From the NCBI RefSeq assembly GCF_029227915.1, contig NC_079875.1:17849001-17913000 (forward strand): a DNA stretch of 64,000 nucleotides. The letters run 5' to 3'. The first letter of the stretch is position 1. Each line of letters opens with the position of its first letter. The position numbers and the translations under genes are program-made. Shown here one piece after another: positions 23,222-33,964 of the stretch. Below the pieces are notes generated by a model, which was not told where the DNA came from, ran no database searches, and was given only the letters and a program-made list of their open reading frames with translations. The DNA comes from Hydractinia symbiolongicarpus (taxonomy: Eukaryota; Cnidaria; Hydrozoa; Anthoathecata; Hydractiniidae).

Positions 23222-24149
23222 ATTGATGGTGCGTGTAAATTCTGTGCCAGCAAGGACAAGTCTAACAAAAAGCAGAAAGTTGCTTACATGCTATCCACGC
23301 TGCATAACTCTGCTATGACAGAAACTGGAAAAGCTGACAAAGATGGAAATCAAATCATCAAATCCGTTATTACAAAAGGCTACAATCAACACATGGGTGG
23401 AGTTGACCGCGTTGATCAACAACTCCATAATGTGCAAGCCCTTTGTAAAACATACAAGTGGTACAAGAAAATTGTCTTTCGCCTGATACTTCAATCTGCT
23501 TTGAATGCCCAAAAAATCCATGCCGAATTTCTTAGGAATGATAAGCTATCATACATTGATTACCTTATGTAGTGTATCAAGCTTATGGTCACCGTTCAGG
23601 ATGGACCACTACAACAAACGAATAATGATGTTTCAAGGCTCACAGGGGGGCATTTCTCAACTTTAGTGCCAGTTGGTGCCGGAGGCAAGGAACACAGGTC
23701 AAAGAAGAGGTGTCGCGTTTGTTATGCGCGGAAATTAACAACTAATAAAGGCAGAGCTGTGACCACAATTTATGCTTGCGGTGAATCTTCTTCAGCCCTG
23801 GGTTTACACCCAGACAAATGCTTCAAGATTTACCACACAAAACTTGACATTTCAAAATGATGTTATAAATATTGAATCACTTACTGCCATTTTATTACTA
23901 GTTTTATGTTGATATTGACTTTTTACAAGATAACTGCTTACCGGTTATTATTTCCTTATTTTTTTTGTTTTTAAACCTAAGTTTCTCAGGCTCTAGTGAA
24001 GATTTTTGTTGAGAAAGATGATAAGAAATAAAAGTAATTGCTTTTATATTTTTTTTTGCTTCAAAGTCAAAATTTCGGATTTTTCAAAAAAAAAATATGA
24101 ATTTTTTTTGCTTTGTCATAACATGGATTTAATTGCTGTCGCGAAAGGG
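23222..24149 (+). mobile_element. piggyBac element, 3' part with right terminus
   Basis: The C-terminal half of a PGBD-type transposase is followed by about 290 bases of non-coding sequence. The segment ends GTCGCGAAAGGG and is followed directly by TTAA (24150-24153). GGG next to TTAA is the expected piggyBac terminus and target. No left terminus is present, so the copy is 5' truncated. The left boundary is where the transposase match fades. Confidence 0.8.
23265..23860 (+). pseudogene. piggyBac transposase C-terminal region (PGBD-like)
   Basis: The frame reads KKQKVAYMLSTLHNSAM, then the family signature YNQHMGGVDRVDQQL, then WYKKIVFRLILQSALNA. A TAG at 23570-23572 interrupts the same frame. 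After it comes the C-terminal cysteine-rich finger: KKRCRVCYARK...TTIYACGE...LGLHPDKCFKIYH. That finger binds the transposon ends in the family. The catalytic DDD core is absent, so the copy cannot transpose. A single stop in an otherwise clean frame suggests fairly recent death of the parent copy. Confidence 0.88.
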
Positions 24150-24153
24150 TTAA

Positions 24154-24634
24154 TAATTTAAAAATAATTCTGGCTGGTTATAACGCCTAATCAACAAAAC
24201 TGACAAATTTGAAGAATTTGTCCAGTAGCACAAAATGGTTAGAATAATATCGATCAGTCTTGAGTTTGGAAGGTGCCAGTGTGCATGGTGTACTATGCTA
24301 TCTTCTGTGATACAGATTTAGTTTATATTATTATTGTTAGAAACTAAGAGAACTGTAAAATATGTTTGTTTGAAAAGCATGTGTTATTTCTTGTATTCCG
24401 AATATTTTCTAATGAGTGCGTTATGTTTTATTTTAAACAAAAGACTTTTCAGTGATTAATTTTCCTGAATGTTTTTTTGTAAGCTTATTGCTTGTATTTC
24501 TGTTATGTTCTAACAAACTTGAGCTAGATATCATTGAGTAAATGGTTGACATTCTCATGTAACATCTACGAAAAGTTATGCCTATATATAATGGAATTTC
24601 ACTCTTAGGAGAATTGTTAAATTACTACAGTAAA
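24154..24634 (+). promoter_or_regulatory. Upstream region of the intact TRIM-like gene
   Basis: No coding region. CTCTTAG followed by GAGAATTG lies at about 24602-24616, just ahead of the start. The same acceptor plus GAGAATTG is present before pseudogene copy 1 at 17.6 kb, so a splice acceptor in the 5'UTR (or a leader-addition site) is conserved between copies. Confidence 0.45.
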
Positions 24635-26479
24635 ATGGCTGTATCAAAAATAGATCTTGCTGCAGTATTGGAATGCAAGATCTGCTTAGACACTTTTCAT
24701 AAACCGAAGCATCTTATTTGTGGGCACACCTATTGCCGAGACTGTTTAGATAGCATTCTTGATTTTGGTGAAGACGGAAGTGCTGAATTGGCTTGCCCAT
24801 TAAGATGTGCTAAGAAGACAGTAATAGATCAGCATGAAACAACTTCTTCATTGATAAATACGTATACATTGACCGACCTTTTAGATCAAATGTAAGTCAA
24901 AATTTTCTACATCCTACTGACAAGTTTATAATGTCAGTGTCTTACACTTTTGGACATTACACCTGTCAGGATGACGACTTATTTTTTTCTTAAACAGTTA
25001 AAAACGCTGCTTTTTTTTCTTGTACATTTGGCATGAATATTATTTGGAAGACTTTTAATTGAAATAATTCCTAATATTTTTTTAACAATTTTATTATAAT
25101 AGCAACATTGTAAAAGACCTGGCGTCGTGCCAATTGAATTAATCTCAAAGGAACCCTAAAGAAGAAACATTTTTCGCCCTTTTTCTCCCTAAGCTTTTCA
25201 TGTCCCGCTAAAAGGACAATTTGTGTAGTGTTGAAGTTTTAACTAACTTCATGTTCAAGAAAGAAATATACTCTTAACAAAGGTTGCCAGCCTGTTACTT
25301 AAGAGCTTTAGTGAAATAATAAATAATGTTTTATTTCTCCAAAAGTACTTAGAAAATTTGGAAATATAAAGAGAAATAAAGTTTACAAAAATGGCAACAA
25401 GATTTTAAGACTACTGTTTTGCTTATAGGTCATCTGGTGAAAATGTTAAATCTTTATGTCAGCAAAGTAAAGAATGCAAAAAAAGTATCAGCCACTCCTG
25501 TACAACATGCAGTGTAAAGATATGTGACGGATGTCAAAATCTACATTCTTGTACCAACAAATCTTTTACCAATGTCATTTTTAATGAAAAATTGCAAAAA
25601 CTCCAACCATTGTGTAAACAACACAACTCAATTGCAAAATTTGTCTGTATTGACTGTGAAAATCTGTTTACCTGTGTGTATTGCACACACAGACAACATA
25701 AGAATCACAGAATCAAATCGATAGATGAATTTGGTGTGGAAGCCAAAAAGTGGTTCCAATCGTTCATCACTTCTTTCGATGAAACAAAAATGGTGTTGGA
25801 AAAGTTAACAAGGAAATACGGTGACGCTCTGAAAAATTGTAAGAAAGAAAGAGCAGTACTTGCTCTTAAGTTAAAAGAAAGAAAGTTGAAAAGACTAGAA
25901 GAGTATCTTAAAATGTTAAATAAAGAAGAAGAAGATCTATTGAAATCATTTGATGAGAAATCTGAAGAATTTAAAGCAAAATTAATTTGTACTGGTTTTG
26001 TTGACAATAACATAGTACAAGAATTTACAGATTACGTTCAAATTTTCAATTTAAAATCTCATTTTGAGTTGGTTGCTGAAAAGCTGGAAATTGAACGACA
26101 ACTCCGCGGTCTATCCTCTTTTCAAAAAACTATCCCAACATTCAATTCACACCTTCATCAAATGAACAAAGCAGATTTTTCGACAAATCCGTTGGGCGAA
26201 ATGAAAATTTCAATTAATGATGTCACCACTGTTGGTATAGATCCTAGTGAATGTTCTATTTATAAAAACTTGATTGATGAGTGTGAAACCCGACCCGAAT
26301 ATTCACAATTAACAACTGATTTAATGAACTTAGTTGAAAGTTTGAAAGGTAAGATTTTACATTTTGTTAAACTGAACATTCCATATTAAATGAATCAATT
26401 TATTTAAATTTAACTTTTAGAGTACGAGAAACCAACTGCTAATGCAGATCATGTTTTCACAAAAGATTTAAAAAGGTAA
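24635..26479 (+). CDS. TRIM-like RING / two B-box / coiled-coil protein (intact copy)
   Basis: Three exons, 24635-24891, 25429-26348 and 26421-26479, give 411 residues. Residues about 14-66 form a C3HC4-type RING (LECKICLD, CGHTYCRDC, ACPLRC). Two B-box-like zinc modules follow: about 90-130 (LCQQSKEC...CTTCSVKICDGC) and about 147-185 (CKQHNS...CIDC...CVYCTHRQHKNH). A long charged coiled coil runs at about 205-275 (KERKLKRLEEYLKMLNKEEE). The C-terminal 130 residues match no SPRY, NHL or filamin domain that I can see. Such proteins are usually E3 ubiquitin ligases. MAVSK was chosen as start because MA(L/V)SK is conserved in all three copies, although an in-frame upstream ATG exists at 24578. 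The end is taken at TAA 26477-26479, like the paralogue on -. A longer spliced form using 28741-28793 and 28930-28946 is possible. Confidence 0.85.
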
Positions 26480-27014
26480 GAATTTATACATCAATCTGAC
26501 ACAGTATTTTGTGAATCTTAAAACTGTTTGAGACCATGTTTCTAATTAATTTGCTTAAAAAGCTTTGTGACAGTATTGCCAGACGTTTTTTCCTGAAGGG
26601 GTGCAAAAAATTATTTTTCTTATTGCAGAATTATTGTTGTCAAGTTCAAATGAAAACCTTGTGCTAGTAACTGAGTATGTATTGCCATAAATTTAAGTCC
26701 CTAATGTTATCTGGTCATTCTTAAAAAAGACAAGTGCACTCACTTTAAGAGAAATAAAAGCTGATTAAAAGAAGATTTTTAAACTGGAATCACCTCCATA
26801 GCTTTGTTTAATCTTGTTTCCCTGTTAAAACACAAGTCAAATTTTTTGAAATTAAAAGTTATCTACCTTGTGTATCTTTTACTTGAAACTCTCTTTACAA
26901 TAAACTCTCTAGCTACCTTTTTATCCTTTGTGGTATCTGCAATCCTGCACAAAAGTATTGAAACTAAGGAAGTTTTTTTGTCATTTGTCAAATCTGGACA
27001 ACAGCTTTAATAGT
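26480..27014. other. Spacer 3' of the TRIM-like gene
   Basis: Nothing recognisable beyond AT-rich sequence and short open frames without domains. Confidence 0.4.
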
Positions 27015-27400
27015 GAATGACAGACTGCACAGTTGCTACAATTGCACACATGTAGGCCAGGCAGACAGCGTTGAAAAGTTGATAGTCACATTCTCTAGCG
27101 TGACCTTACACGTTTACCTCGCCCGAAATAATCCACCTCGGGCCCAGAAAGGCCCAAAAATTTGTTTACAATGGTGTCAGCAACAATTAGCACTTTTTAA
27201 GTGTTTCAAATTAACCAAATAGTCTAAAATCCACTCTGAACATTAAAAAGTGATATTTGAAATTTTTCAAAAGCGTTAATCTAATATAGAAATATGTTAT
27301 TCTATTACTTGTAGTGGCGAACTTATAATTCAGCTGTCTGCTGTCAACTTATTTCAATTGTGGCCCACAGTGAAAGGAGCTAGCTTGTACCACCACTGAA
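27015..27400. repeat. Dispersed repeat family R1, copy 1
   Basis: Shares ordered words with 37190-37465: AGTTGCTAC, GCCA(G/A)GCAGA, AGTCACATT, CCGAAATAATCCAC, GTCAGCAACAATTAG and GTGGCGAACTT. No coding capacity or termini were identified. It could be a non-autonomous DNA element or a SINE-like unit. Confidence 0.6.
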
Positions 27401-30400
27401 TGTTAAATTGATTCAAGCTTAGCCAGCTGTAATCCTTAAGTATATTAGTCCACTAAATGTCCAAAATAATAATAGCTCTCTAAGTGGAATAGATATAATC
27501 CTTTAGATTTAGGAAGACCTTTCAAAAAACACGTCGACAAATTTCCCAAAAACATGCGCAATGATAGAAATGAGTCAGATAGGGTCTAAATAATGGGTGC
27601 ATCGTTTGGGTTGTGCAATGCATTTTTCTGTTTCCAAACATTTGGAATGCAAAAAGGCTAAATTTCATGAAATGTTCTTGGTCGCCGTCTTACGATAAGC
27701 CACTCCGTCAATAAAAATTTAAGGATACCCTTAAAAAGATTTTTTTAATATAGCCATTTTCTGAGATGCTATTACACTGAATATCAATTTTGACAGGATA
27801 TCAATTTTAACACTGGTGTGATGAAAAAATTCTTCTGATATTAATGCGATAACAACTTGATTTTTTGAATCAGCATCTTAGAGATTATTGAAATAAATAA
27901 ATATTGAAATATTATTCTTAGTAGTATACTACCAATTCAAGTATTATCGAAAACCAAATGAATTTTTTTAATATTTGATCCTGGGTAATTAACAATGGTT
28001 TTGCAAGACACTGCCTAAATTATCTGTGTTTTCTGTTTTACAAAATGGAGTCATTGTGCATGTTTAAGTAATGTAAATTCGCACTGGTATCGTCTGGAAA
28101 TATAAGACTGATGGTATATGGGTATTTAATTCCTACAGGCAAGCTTATAACTGTATCTTGCATCTTTTTTTTCTAAAACCAAATTGCAGGATTTCAGTAT
28201 GTGTCCCAAATATTTTGTCACTTTTTACACTCACTTTTTATTCTTTTAAATTTACTGTGAGAATGTATGGGATTGTAAAGTAAAAGTTTAAACCATCCTG
28301 ACATGCAGTTAGTAACTATATGCTATAAAGGTCTAGTAGTCATGTAAATCTTTACTTATACTTTGAAGGAATAAATATTTGAAATAATTAAGTATGTAGA
28401 GATGCAGACCATTGACCATACCTACTTGCTCAATAATTCAATCATCTGTGATGAAATGGGTTGTTCAGATTCAGCAGCATACAACAATGGCTGCACATTG
28501 CATTTACCAGCAGAAGAACACGACCATCGAGTTTTTTTCATAACTTTAGGTGCTCAAAGTCTCAAATACTTCTTCAGCTCTCCTACGTTCGAGTTATCAT
28601 ATTTATGTTCAAAAATGATTTTAAATGATTAAAATGTACTTATAATGTTGTTTTTGTAATGTTTTTTTATTTACAATTTAAAATGTATTTGTGCACCCTT
28701 GCTAAATGTTGGTAAGTAATAGAACACAATTTTTGTTTAGCAATATGATGTCAAAAAGTTACCAGACTGCTGAGATGTGTTATTCTTTCAAAGGTACGGT
28801 GTTTGATATTTTAACATTAGTGAAAATAAACATGAAAGTTGTATTATTGACATTTTACTTCACGTACAATTCGTCTTCGAATGTACAAGACATTATAAGT
28901 GTATAGTAAATTCTTTTGTGTATCTACAGATTTCATTATTCTTTAATTATTAGTCAACTAGTTCAAAAAAAATAAAAAAGTAACAAGATTGGTAATTTTT
29001 TTTTTTGTCAAAAAAATAAATGGTCGTGTTCTTTCATCATTAAGTTTAGAATGACTGACTAATCAAAAAGTGTACACTGAAGTGTACACTAAAGAAAAAA
29101 GAGATCAAACCTTTTGACATTGAAATATTCAATACAATGAAATGTCAATGTTTAGGCGAATTGGAAGTATACTGAAGTGATTTGGCGACTATACCGTTAA
29201 TTTGAGTTTGAGATGTTCGAAAGAGGACTAAGTAAGACCTAAACATGAGGCATAAACCTTGGCGTAGAGGCATTTTTTTGCTTTGTGCTATCAGGACGGA
29301 AAGAAAAAAAAAGACTCTGGCACAAGTCAGTGGTCTTACAAAGGCTTTCTATAAAATAGTGGTGAGTGACATTCTGGCAGTAAGTAAAAACAAGATGGTG
29401 GTGGTATTAATCTATGCTACTACCTTAAATAAGAAAATACACATATATGATACCATTAATACTAATAATACTATAATACTAATACCATTATTTGCGGTCT
29501 TTACATTATATGCGGTTGTTACATCATATGTGGTCCGAATATATCGTTTTATGCTGATATTAATTATTTTATGCATTCACATTTGTATATGTCTGCATAT
29601 TATATGAAGCATGTGTACCATTGCATTTGCATAATTCTTCTTTTTATAATTCTCATTATGGTATGATGATGAGGAGCACAAATGAGAGTATAATCGGATT
29701 TATGTTAGGAAAGCACAAATTTGTCATTATTTTGAAGGTAAACAAAATAAAATCAACAGTCTCTCTTTTAACATATGTAATAATTTATCTGATCTCAATC
29801 TATTTAAAAAAAGGTTAGATTTATTAAAGTGCTTGAAAATTTTAATTTAAAAATCTAGGCCAAGTGAGCAATGTCAAGCATTTCCACAATGTCCGCATTA
29901 TGGAACGCAGAGAGGTTTCGAAATATTTGGAATTGAGACGTGCTGACGTTAGTTAAAATCAGCATTGTTTAAGATTTTGGCTCAAATCAAATAACTTATA
30001 CTCGATGTCCTAAGTCTGCTGTTAACATTTACATGTTCGGAATGCGTGTTACTTACATAGATAAACCCTTCTTAAAATTCGCCCTCCTTTCCAATATATT
30101 ATGTCCCACAATGTGTAGGTCAGCACAAAAAATCTTTGTCACATTTTAAACAGTGTTGAAAAAAGTTTGGTTAGTGTCCACAAAGGACTGTCAGTAAAAT
30201 GTGATAACCAATTACAGAATTAAGTGGGTTTACAATGATAGCTAAACTAAATTTGTTTTCCGTTTTAATTGGTATAAAACCAGTAAAGTTAATAAATGGT
30301 TACCCAGTAAAACTTCATTAGATAATTCAAACTCTTTCTTACTTAACGAGATTGTCTGGTGACTTGTCTTGTTTGCTTAAATTAATAACTAATTATATTG

Positions 30401-30919
30401 GTAATGGAGTAAACAAAACAGGCTGATGGTAGAACTAATTCATCCCGCCATTCCGATATAAAGATCCCTAGGATTCCGGTTGATAGGACATTGCACTGCG
30501 TAGCTGAAAGTAGTATCAATTGTAACAGCAAGCTCAAACCAAACCAAGAATCTTATATAAACTGTGGTAAATGGTGACTTGGCGCTACACTGTGTTTTGT
30601 GTGTGTCCAGGGGAAAGTAAACATCGAGTATCAAAGAAAGATATAACGAATGTGTTCAATAACCTAGAAAATATACAAATAGTATTCAATATGACCCAGT
30701 CAGAGAGACTCAGTAGGCTACAACAAGCAAATAACTTACTGTGATGTCTCCCACACTGACTATGGCTCTAAATAACACAAATGCGTCTGTTTCTCTCTGC
30801 GACTGATGTTTGGTATTTCTTCACGTATAACTACATCACGTTTTAACAGTTTAACTGTGGTATGGCCGAGGGACCACAATACACTAATTTTTTTTAACCC
30901 TCTAGGAAATTTTTTTTGG
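27401..30919. other. Unassigned intergenic region
   Basis: No conserved gene is recognisable. A frame at 28402-28632 (75 residues, with CDEMGC and HLPAEEHDH) and one at 29245-29607 have no known domains. Short segments at 28741-28793 and 28930-28946 have splice signals in phase with the TRIM-like gene and could be its alternative 3' exons. Confidence 0.4.
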
Positions 30920-30960
30920 ATCCAGTGTTAGTCATGTGACGGCGCTGACTAACACTGGAT
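30920..30960. repeat. Perfect 15-bp hairpin
   Basis: ATCCAGTGTTAGTCA (30920-30934) and its exact reverse complement (30946-30960) flank an 11-base GC-rich loop. It lies about 45 bases left of a GGATCCAGG-containing segment that may be a hAT terminus. Confidence 0.65.
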
Positions 30961-31004
30961 TAGCTCTTGCGAGTTCATATAAGTGATTTGTGACATTGCA
31001 AGTT

Positions 31005-31590
31005 AGGGTCGGATCCAGGTTTTTTATGTAACTAAGCAAAAAATTTTTTGGGAAATTACTGCCCAGAATGGGCGTTAAAATACGCCAAATGGGCGGACCT
31101 AATAGTAACAAAATTTAGCACCTTGTTCAGGCTTTTTCCAGCGTTAAAAAGTACAATAAGTAACAATATACATAAAAAATATACAGCTAAAATATATAAA
31201 ACTATGTATAAATCAATCGGCAAGTATATATATTTCAAAAAGCCTTTATCTCTTATTCTGTTCAGCAAACTCATCTATCACTTCATCAGAGATCACAGTG
31301 ATTGACCTGTTAAACATGATAACTGCTAGGCTGCTTAACCTTTCCTCTGACATTGTGTTTCGCATCTGAGTCTTTAAACGCCTTAGCCCAGAGATACTTT
31401 TCTCACAAGTGCATGAGGTTACAGGAATTGTAGCCAAAATTCTCAAAACTTCACGGATTGATGGAAATGTGTACCTATTTGTGGTTTTAAATAAAGAGGT
31501 GATATCTGTTGGTAGAGCACCTTGATAGTTTTTACAAAATATCCCCCACATTTGCAACTGGGCATATGTTACTATGGGCCGGAATATCAC
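31005..31590 (-). mobile_element. hAT element remnant, 3' part
   Basis: The hAT transposase C-terminus is at 31246-31590 on -. At about 31005-31020 the sequence AGGGTCGGATCCAGG resembles the terminal repeat of ZMYM1-type hAT elements as I recall them, in the right place for the element's 3' end. No matching other end and no 8-bp duplication were identified. Confidence 0.55.
31246..31590 (-). pseudogene. hAT transposase C-terminal dimerisation region (ZMYM1-like)
   Basis: The open frame includes LATIPVTSCTCEKSISGLRR, then LKTQMRNTMSEERLSSLAV and ending EVIDEFAEQNKR. This is the conserved hATC dimerisation block (P-V-T-S-x-x-x-E-R/K-S/SxSxLRRLKxxxR..M..ERL) at the end of hAT transposases. The N-terminal DNA-binding and catalytic parts are missing, so the copy is inactive. 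Confidence 0.88.
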
Positions 31591-31817
31591 TCACAAACAA
31601 TCGCAGGGATTCTTTAAACTTAACCTTCTAGTTAAATCAAAATACCTTCACAGAAACACCAGCAACACCTCTCCTGGGCTCAACAATTGTGTTGAATAAA
31701 TTGTTCATTTGTTTATATCATAAGCTTTGATAGGTGGTTTTAATAGGATGCTACAAAATTAAAAATATATATAGAGTGACACAAATTTTAAGGGTACTGC
31801 CTGCATCACATATAGTT

Positions 31818-31892
31818 TACTCCTGTCAGGAATCGAACCTGAACCTTTTACGAAATTGTATCATAAATATCATACCAATTGATCACAGGAGT
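31818..31892 (-). tRNA. tRNA-like cloverleaf with an over-long anticodon stem (pseudo-tRNA or tRNA-derived)
   Basis: On - the 75 bases fold with perfect acceptor (ACTCCTG/CAGGAGT, 7 bp), D (ATCA/TGAT, 4 bp, loop ATTGGTA with the GG pair) and T (TCAGG/CCTGA, 5 bp, loop TTCGATT) stems. TTCGATT is a good B box. The anticodon arm is abnormal: TTTATGA/TCGTAAA pairs over 7 bp (one T-G) with loop TACAATT, which lacks U33. The variable loop is 4 bases. Stems are too good for an old pseudogene, yet the anticodon cannot be assigned. It may be a tRNA pseudogene, a SINE head, or an unusual tRNA-like RNA. Confidence 0.55.
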
Positions 31893-32040
31893 TTAGACAT
31901 TTAGTAAAAAATTATTATACCTCAACTAGATTAAAAATTGATAAAACACACATTAAATGACCAAATGAAGGATTTTGAAACACATTTTGCTTACTCAATT
32001 ATGGCCAGTTCTTTTGACTTGGTCTTTCTATACACATCAC

Positions 32041-32080
32041 AACCATCCAATAAACATTGCACAATGTTTATTGGATGGTT
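32041..32080. repeat. 40-base perfect palindrome
   Basis: Two exact 19-base inverted arms (AACCATCCAATAAACATTG and its complement) are separated only by CA. It would extrude as a cruciform. No terminus or duplication links it to a known element. Confidence 0.75.
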
Positions 32081-32176
32081 CTCAAAATTCTCAAAACCCA
32101 GGGTTTCATCGCGAATCAGCAACACAGAAATAGATCTGTAAAGAGAGTTACCATCTCCACTGACACTGCATAACAA

Positions 32177-33506
32177 AAAAATACATCAGATAGAAAGGTA
32201 GTTATGAAATAAAAAATATTAGTAAGATTGGTAAGATTTTTTCTATCCATATTGTTATAGCTATATAACATATGTCAAGTAGTCTTGGTGGAGAGCACCA
32301 CTATGGTGACTTGGCTTGAAAATTGATGGATACGTTTTCCATCCTTAATACAGCTCTGTTTCTATTCATCATACTGGCTCAATATTCTCTCAAAATCCAA
32401 CCACTAGTGTATCTTGCTAGGTATAAAATAACAAATGAAGACCCACATGAACACATGAGCACCACATAATAATAAAATAAAAAATGGTTTTGAGTGTATT
32501 TTTCTTTTGATTTATTTATTTGTGTGGTGGGGAGGCTTGAGTATAAAAAATAACACAAGACAAAGCAGTAGCTACAAACTCATTTTGTTGAAAAAATATA
32601 GCACCAGAAGTTTCATACAGAACAGGATCAGTGAAAGAACTTAGTATACACACATTCTCAGCTACTAAAGTGAATAATAAATAAGTATCTCATTCACTAT
32701 ATATAGATATTTTTGCAGAGAAACCTAGCTAGCTACTTTAAAATAATCTTCTCAAGCCCCACCAAAAAATCTGATATTTTAGCTTAGGGAATAAACTATA
32801 CATACTACTACACACTGGGTACTTGAAATTCATAAGAAATAGTAAAAAAGAAATCCAGAAACCTAAAAGTTCACACTACCTCTACCGTCCACCTTTGGTT
32901 GATTGGTTATAAACACGAACAAAGTGGACATTCATCTTGTTACGGTTGAGAAATTTTGTCTACCTTGCCTTTTTTTGCTTATTTGCTTATACGTGATGGC
33001 AAAGTAGTTTTTCATCTCCGCATTCTTTCCATGCAAAAAAGCAAATATATCAACTTTGACACGCTTTCTTGCTTATTCTTTAATAAGCGAGAAAGCAAAG
33101 TTGCTTTTCGTTTCGCTTGCTCAGAGGAGTATCTATCTACTTTGTTTGGGAAAGTGAATAAGCGCAATAAGCAAAACCACAACTTCCTTACCAGACTTCC
33201 TAAAAAATACAAGGAAAACTATACACACGTGACGCGTGCGGGCTTTTTCACTACGTTTTTGAAAGTAAGCGCGCGCTTATCTTGATATACCTCCATCCGA
33301 CCTTGCAAGTGACTATTTAGGAAAGGTACTACATCACAACCTGCTTTTACTATCTCCAACATTTTTTAAAAAGCTTAATATTGCTGCTACACATTTTTAC
33401 AACCTTTTACACTCGCATAGTTTTGAAATTGTTTATTTTAAAAGTAATTATTTTTTCGTGACATTAATAAGTTTATTTCATATATCGTCACATAATTTGT
33501 CTTTAG
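32177..33506. repeat. Unassigned region with GCTTATT/AATAAGC repeats, upstream of ankyrin exon
   Basis: No gene seen. Between about 32970 and 33175 the word GCTTATT or its complement recurs at least six times. One pair forms a 14-bp hairpin (33064-33077 with 33082-33095, one mismatch). This looks like subterminal repeats of a small DNA element, but termini were not found. A first exon of the ankyrin gene should lie in or before this region and was not identified. Confidence 0.45.
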
Positions 33507-33964
33507 AAATTGTTGAAATCATTAAAGATGGTGATCACAAGAAATTTCAAGAAATTCTTATTGAACATCCAAACATCGTTGAAATGAGAATTGATAATAA
33601 AAGCACACTGTTGATACAAGCTGCATGTTACAACAATCCATTAATAGTGAAATATTTAATTGATGCTGGTAGTGATGTGTATGCTGTGAATAAATATAAA
33701 TGGAATGCATATCACTGCAATGCATTTTATGGTCATCATGATGCTTTAAATGTTTTAATTAATCATGACGTGACAAATATAAACAACGTAGAAAAGTATA
33801 ATTACACACCCTTACATTTTGCATCTTGTCGTGGTCATATCGAATGTGTGAAGTTGTTGTTGTCTGTACCACATATCGATGTAAACATACGAAACAATAG
33901 TGGTAAAAATGCTTATGATGTTGCTGAAGATGACACTATCAAACGTTTATTACAAGAACATTGA
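33507..33964 (+). CDS. Ankyrin-repeat protein, 3' exon (family copy A)
   Basis: An open exon of 458 bases starts behind a CTTTAG acceptor and ends at TGA. About 152 residues make up four ankyrin-type repeats, including TLLIQAACYNNPLIVKYLID, NAYHCNAFYGHHDALNVLIN and TPLHFASCRGHIECVKLLLS, with a cap ending TIKRLLQEH. Ankyrin stacks bind other proteins, and no enzymatic or membrane segment is seen. The reading frame at the acceptor needs one base from an upstream exon, exactly as in the paralogue at 50527-50999. The 5' exon was not found, so the N-terminus is unknown. The clean frame suggests that it is functional. Confidence 0.8.

Noticed and set aside
29245-29607. 120-residue open frame on +
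   Set aside because: The second half is low-complexity hydrophobic translation of AT-rich repeats. No domain and no splice context.
31991-32176. OTU-protease-like frame on - (SGDGNSLYRSIS)
   Set aside because: The motif resembles the OTU catalytic box, but the cysteine position is serine, the rest does not fit, and a 40-base palindrome lies inside the frame. Too weak to call.
32956-33285. 109-residue open frame on +
   Set aside because: It spans the GCTTATT/AATAAGC repeat cluster and a hairpin, so the peptide reflects repeats.
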